From Vibrio gigantis (lineage in GTDB: Bacteria > Pseudomonadota > Gammaproteobacteria > Enterobacterales > Vibrionaceae): 64,000 nucleotides of DNA. The position numbers and the translations under genes are program-made. How positions within the stretch are numbered: the first letter of the stretch is position 1; each line of letters starts with the position of its first letter. The DNA lies in contig NZ_AP025493.1 in assembly GCF_024347515.1 (NCBI RefSeq), positions 248,001-312,000 of the forward strand. Reading direction: 5' to 3'. The notes below the pieces were generated by a model. That model ran no database searches. It had not been told where the DNA came from and was given only the letters and a program-made list of their open reading frames with translations. This document shows positions 61,225 through 64,000 of this stretch, piece after piece.

Positions 61225-62355
61225 TTAGTAACTAGCAAGGAAATTGATTGAGGCACCCATAGCATTTTCATTCGTATAGTTAGCACTGATATCTAACTGG
61301 AATAAATTAAGTGGAGACAAACCAATACCGGCCGTCACTGTTCCTTCCGAATTTGAATACGCCAGGTTCTTGTAGTACCCTCCCCTTAGCTTAAGTTGAC
61401 GCAGCAGGTCGACTTCAGTACCCACACGAATCATCTGCTCGTTATCATCAAATGACGTGAACTTTTCTGTCTCGTTCAAATCGTAATCGACACTTAACGT
61501 AAAATAGTCAGACACGATACCAGCACCAACTGTGTAAACTGGCTCTAATTTGTAGGCATATTTACCACCAACTGAATGTCCAGGAACGATTTCTTTTGTA
61601 GAGTCTTTTGTTTCGATGTCTCGAGAGATCAGGTTAGTCGCTGCGAACCCAACTCTAAACGGGCCAAAAAACCAAAGTGCACCAGCATCAACGTTAAACG
61701 TCGTGTCACCATCACCATTTTCACGTACATCAGACAAGTCATAGTCGTTTACCGATGCAACATAATTGTACGTGTAGATACGCTGTAGTTTAGGTGAGAT
61801 GCCAAATGATAAGTGCTGTCCCATAAAAGTTTGATACTTAGCTAAGGATATACCGACTTCAGTGACTCCAATTGAAACAGCTTCTACTGCCGAACGCTGC
61901 AAATTGTCTGTATCACTTCCTGCCGTATATACATCTGGTGTTACAAAACTTTCGGTGTACGCTTTGCCAAACATGTTCGCAGCGATAAATTGATTAGGCA
62001 GTGCAAAAGCTACGACACCCCCCAAGTCAAAGTTCGCTTGATTACCATCAAGTTTCTTTAACCCATCCGTAATATCACTACCTGAAGCATCGAGCACTGC
62101 ATCGATATTCGATTTCATGTCGTCAGGGTCGTTATAGCTACCACCAAAACTTGGCGTGATCATTCCCATGTCATCATTACGACGATAAATGGCAACAAGT
62201 GCTGGGTTATAAAATGGAGCGGTTAGGAAGTTTGCTGAAACAACACCAACGCCACCCATCGCATCACCACGCGCTTCAATGGCGTAGTTTGCTGCTGAAA
62301 GAGGAAGACTGGCGAATGCAATTGACACTGCGAGTAGTTTAGTAGTTTTTTTCAT
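61225..62355 (-). CDS. vxrD: TraF-like outer-membrane protein, VxrD
   Basis: A 376-aa protein with a signal peptide (MKKTTKLLAVSIAFASLPLS, then AANY) and a beta-barrel-like body. The N-terminus EARGDAMGGVGVVSANFLTA with YNPALVA is typical of the TraF_2/OmpP1-like family, and strands alternate to the C-terminus. Despite the family name there is no conjugation context; it belongs to the vxr envelope-stress operon. Role unknown. It follows vxrC by 50 bp. Confidence 0.8.
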   Translation of the reverse strand: MKKTTKLLAVSIAFASLPLSAANYAIEARGDAMGGVGVVSANFLTAPFYNPALVAIYRRNDDMGMITPSFGGSYNDPDDMKSNIDAVLDASGSDITDGLKKLDGNQANFDLGGVVAFALPNQFIAANMFGKAYTESFVTPDVYTAGSDTDNLQRSAVEAVSIGVTEVGISLAKYQTFMGQHLSFGISPKLQRIYTYNYVASVNDYDLSDVRENGDGDTTFNVDAGALWFFGPFRVGFAATNLISRDIETKDSTKEIVPGHSVGGKYAYKLEPVYTVGAGIVSDYFTLSVDYDLNETEKFTSFDDNEQMIRVGTEVDLLRQLKLRGGYYKNLAYSNSEGTVTAGIGLSPLNLFQLDISANYTNENAMGASINFLASY

Positions 62356-62405
62356 GCCGTTTATCTTTGTTAGATCCCTTACATAGTTAACGGCACAATT
62401 TTAAA

Positions 62406-63293
62406 TTACTTTAACTCTTCTTCGCTAGAAATATCATAAGTTTTACTGATAGTTTGGGCTTGTTCTATCGCTATGTCGCCTTGCCACCGTGAATGCACCA
62501 TTGAAACCGCCAAGACGTAGCGATCATTGGGAAGTTCTTCACCAGAGAGGTTCATTGGATAATCAGATTCGTAACTCTTGCCCCACATTTGTTCATAGTG
62601 TTCATCAATATAGTCGTACAAACCGATGTCGAGCTTAGGGAGTGGACAGTAAGGGTTTAACAGTTCTTTTTTATCAATTCGCCACGTATCTTTTGATGCC
62701 CAGCGAACTTGTTGGCGCATGGCTATTTCACCAAGAACAATCCAAGTGCTCCAAGACTCGCCGCCATCACCTTTTACGCTTAAACGATACAAACCGGATT
62801 CAAGTTGAGAGGCTAAATTGTAACGCTTGCGATATAGATTCACCGATGCGTTGTTTACCACTTCACTGTCTTTGGTTAACTCACTGTCCGACGAAACAAT
62901 CTTATCGACCCACTTCTCGAAGGTAATGTCTTTAATGTCGTTTTCGGATTCGACATTAATCGATACGCGAAAGGTATCTCGGCCAGGGCTTTGAATAATG
63001 TGTCTTTTAACGACGACTGAACTAATCCAATCTGGAAGTGTTTTTCTAGTAAGGGTTTTACCACAATCTTTATTCAATGCCTGATCGAACAGTTCATTGA
63101 GGTGATCTTCTCGCGACTGAGAAGAGTTGATTTGCCAAACTTCCACTAGTGAATCAAACATCTGAGGTAAGTCATTATCTAACAGATGTTTATGAACTTG
63201 AGTCAGAGCATCACTACTCTTAAACCAATCCGCAGCTTGCGCGGTGTTCACTACGCAAGACAACATTAATAGTGGAAGTAAGGCTTTTTTCAT
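62406..63293 (-). CDS. vxrC: DUF2861 periplasmic protein, VxrC
   Basis: A 295-aa secreted protein with signal peptide MKKALLPLLMLSCVVNTAQA. I recognise it as DUF2861 from its start (ADWFKSSDALTQVHKHLL) and its place between the response regulator and the TraF-like gene. Its two Cys (DCGKTL and NPYCPLP) may form a disulfide. The start overlaps the vxrB stop by one base, so expression is coupled. In V. cholerae VxrC is an accessory protein of the Vxr system. Confidence 0.82.
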   Translation of the reverse strand: MKKALLPLLMLSCVVNTAQAADWFKSSDALTQVHKHLLDNDLPQMFDSLVEVWQINSSQSREDHLNELFDQALNKDCGKTLTRKTLPDWISSVVVKRHIIQSPGRDTFRVSINVESENDIKDITFEKWVDKIVSSDSELTKDSEVVNNASVNLYRKRYNLASQLESGLYRLSVKGDGGESWSTWIVLGEIAMRQQVRWASKDTWRIDKKELLNPYCPLPKLDIGLYDYIDEHYEQMWGKSYESDYPMNLSGEELPNDRYVLAVSMVHSRWQGDIAIEQAQTISKTYDISSEEELK

Positions 63294-63952
63294 TACGCTT
63301 TCATCTTGTAACCAACGCCACGCAGCGTTTCAATTTCTAGACCCGGCAGTTTCTGTCTTAGTTGCAGAACGTGCGTGTCAACCGTACGTGTCGTTGGGAA
63401 ATGGTTGTAACCCCATACATGGTCAAGCAATTCATCACGTGTGAATACACGGCCTAGGTTACTTGCCAAGAATAGTAGTAAGTCGAACTCTGTACGCGTT
63501 AGCGTAACTTCCAGCTCATTGAAAAACACTTCTCGTGTCGCTTTATCGATAACTAGATTTTGAGCCATCACTTTCGATGCGTCTTGGTCTTCAGCATCTG
63601 GTAGTCTTAGTTGCGCGCGGATTCGAGCAAACAATTCGGCTTCTGCAAAAGGCTTAGTTAGGTAATCATTTGCTCCTGAATCTAGACCCGCTACTTTGTC
63701 TTTTACTGTCACGAGAGCCGTTAGCAAAATGACAGGGATATCTTTCTTTTTCTTCCAACCTGGAAGTGAATCTACTGAGTCACCATCAGGGAGTTGACGG
63801 TCTAAGATAACTAGATCCGCTTGTTCCCAATAGCCTTCAACTTCAGAGATCAGTTCTGCATGCAAACATTCATATCCAGCTTGCTCAAGGCTAACTAATA
63901 AACCGTCAGCTAAATTTTTATCATCTTCAACGAGAAGCAATGTCTGTTTCAC
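63293..63952 (-). CDS. vxrB: OmpR-family response regulator VxrB
   Basis: A 219-aa regulator. The receiver domain has the acidic pocket EDD (residues 9-11), the phosphoacceptor Asp in LVILDRQLPDGD (about residue 51) and the Lys of LTKPFAEAELF (about 100). The C-terminal winged helix shows LTRTEFDLLLFLASNLGRVF and TRTVDTHVLQLRQKL with RGVGYKM. In V. cholerae VxrB controls cell-wall repair, type VI secretion and biofilm. It starts with GTG with GGAG upstream; GTGA overlaps the end of the kinase gene. Confidence 0.87.
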   Translation of the reverse strand: MKQTLLLVEDDKNLADGLLVSLEQAGYECLHAELISEVEGYWEQADLVILDRQLPDGDSVDSLPGWKKKKDIPVILLTALVTVKDKVAGLDSGANDYLTKPFAEAELFARIRAQLRLPDAEDQDASKVMAQNLVIDKATREVFFNELEVTLTRTEFDLLLFLASNLGRVFTRDELLDHVWGYNHFPTTRTVDTHVLQLRQKLPGLEIETLRGVGYKMKA

Positions 63953-64000
63953 AAGGTATCTCCAAAATAAATGTTGTTGGGGGGCCGATAAGCGTCATGT
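63949..64000 (-). CDS. vxrA: 3' end of the sensor kinase gene vxrA (partial)
   Basis: The last 16 codons of an open frame (HDAYRPPNNIYFGDTL, then stop) run in from the window edge and overlap the vxrB GTG start by GTGA. By operon order this is the histidine kinase gene; the visible part alone is too short to prove it. Confidence 0.55.
   Translation of the reverse strand, partial: HDAYRPPNNIYFGDTL

Noticed and set aside
1..64000. CRISPR arrays, rRNA and tRNA genes
   Set aside because: No short regularly spaced repeats and no tRNA or rRNA signature were seen by eye. A covariance-model scan would be decisive.

Overview
The window is from a Vibrio chromosome. The evidence is the gene set: volA-fadL, a HutA-type heme receptor, SgrR, a FabV-type enoyl reductase, DUF3389- and DUF3319-like small proteins and the vxr two-component operon. 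It contains a replication terminus, because a complete 28-bp dif site (XerD arm, 6-bp centre, XerC arm) lies at 51958-51985. KOPS-like GGGNAGGG octamers seen by eye lie on the + strand left of dif (four) and on the - strand right of it (one). From memory, the vxr operon, SUI1/YciH-like gene, ddl and hutA lie close together on Vibrio cholerae chromosome II, so this is probably a chromosome II terminus. The species cannot be named from sequence alone.

Left part (1-51.8 kb) is ordinary, compact chromosome: a cytoplasmic 5'-nucleotidase-like enzyme; a TerC/Alx protein behind a yybP-ykoY-type manganese riboswitch; a DEAD-box helicase; the volA-fadL lysophospholipid/fatty acid pair; M50 and M48 proteases; sgrR with a DMT transporter; an orphan PBP2; a GAF-GGDEF-EAL protein; fabV; the divergent tesA / ybbA-ybbP cluster; an FAD oxidoreductase behind a cluster of DnaA-box-like sequences; the pxpABC 5-oxoprolinase genes; an overlapping operon of TonB receptor, YfiR-like protein and membrane diguanylate cyclase; galE; a hutA-like receptor with a Fur-box candidate; a LysR regulator; a Pat-type acyltransferase; a SPOR lipoprotein; ddl; and SUI1/YciH. 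Most units end in clear intrinsic terminators. A Cre-like tyrosine recombinase with two substituted catalytic residues lies 1 kb from dif.

The accessory core is 51958-58631: two apparently identical tandem copies (period 3323 bp) of a filamentous-phage-like satellite integrated at dif through XerC-arm sequences. Each copy encodes a RstA/gpII-like replication protein, an M13 gpV-like ssDNA-binding protein, an unknown 146-aa protein, a divergent XRE repressor, and a tiny hydrophobic ORF with no standard start codon between a hairpin and a terminator. No coat, adsorption or Zot-like gene was recognised. The rep promoter region has a near-LexA box and a probable repressor operator. The element appears to supply the canonical XerC arm that completes dif, while the chromosomal right-hand arm has a mismatch, as reported for the V. 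cholerae satellite TLCphi.

Between 58.63 and 61.01 kb the DNA is decayed. It holds minus-strand gene remnants, a perfect LexA-like palindrome, a second XerC-arm-like sequence and a GGDEF pseudogene, which suggests older Xer-dependent insertions. The right end (61.0-64 kb, minus strand) is the vxr operon, read vxrA (3' end only)-vxrB-vxrC-vxrD-vxrE.
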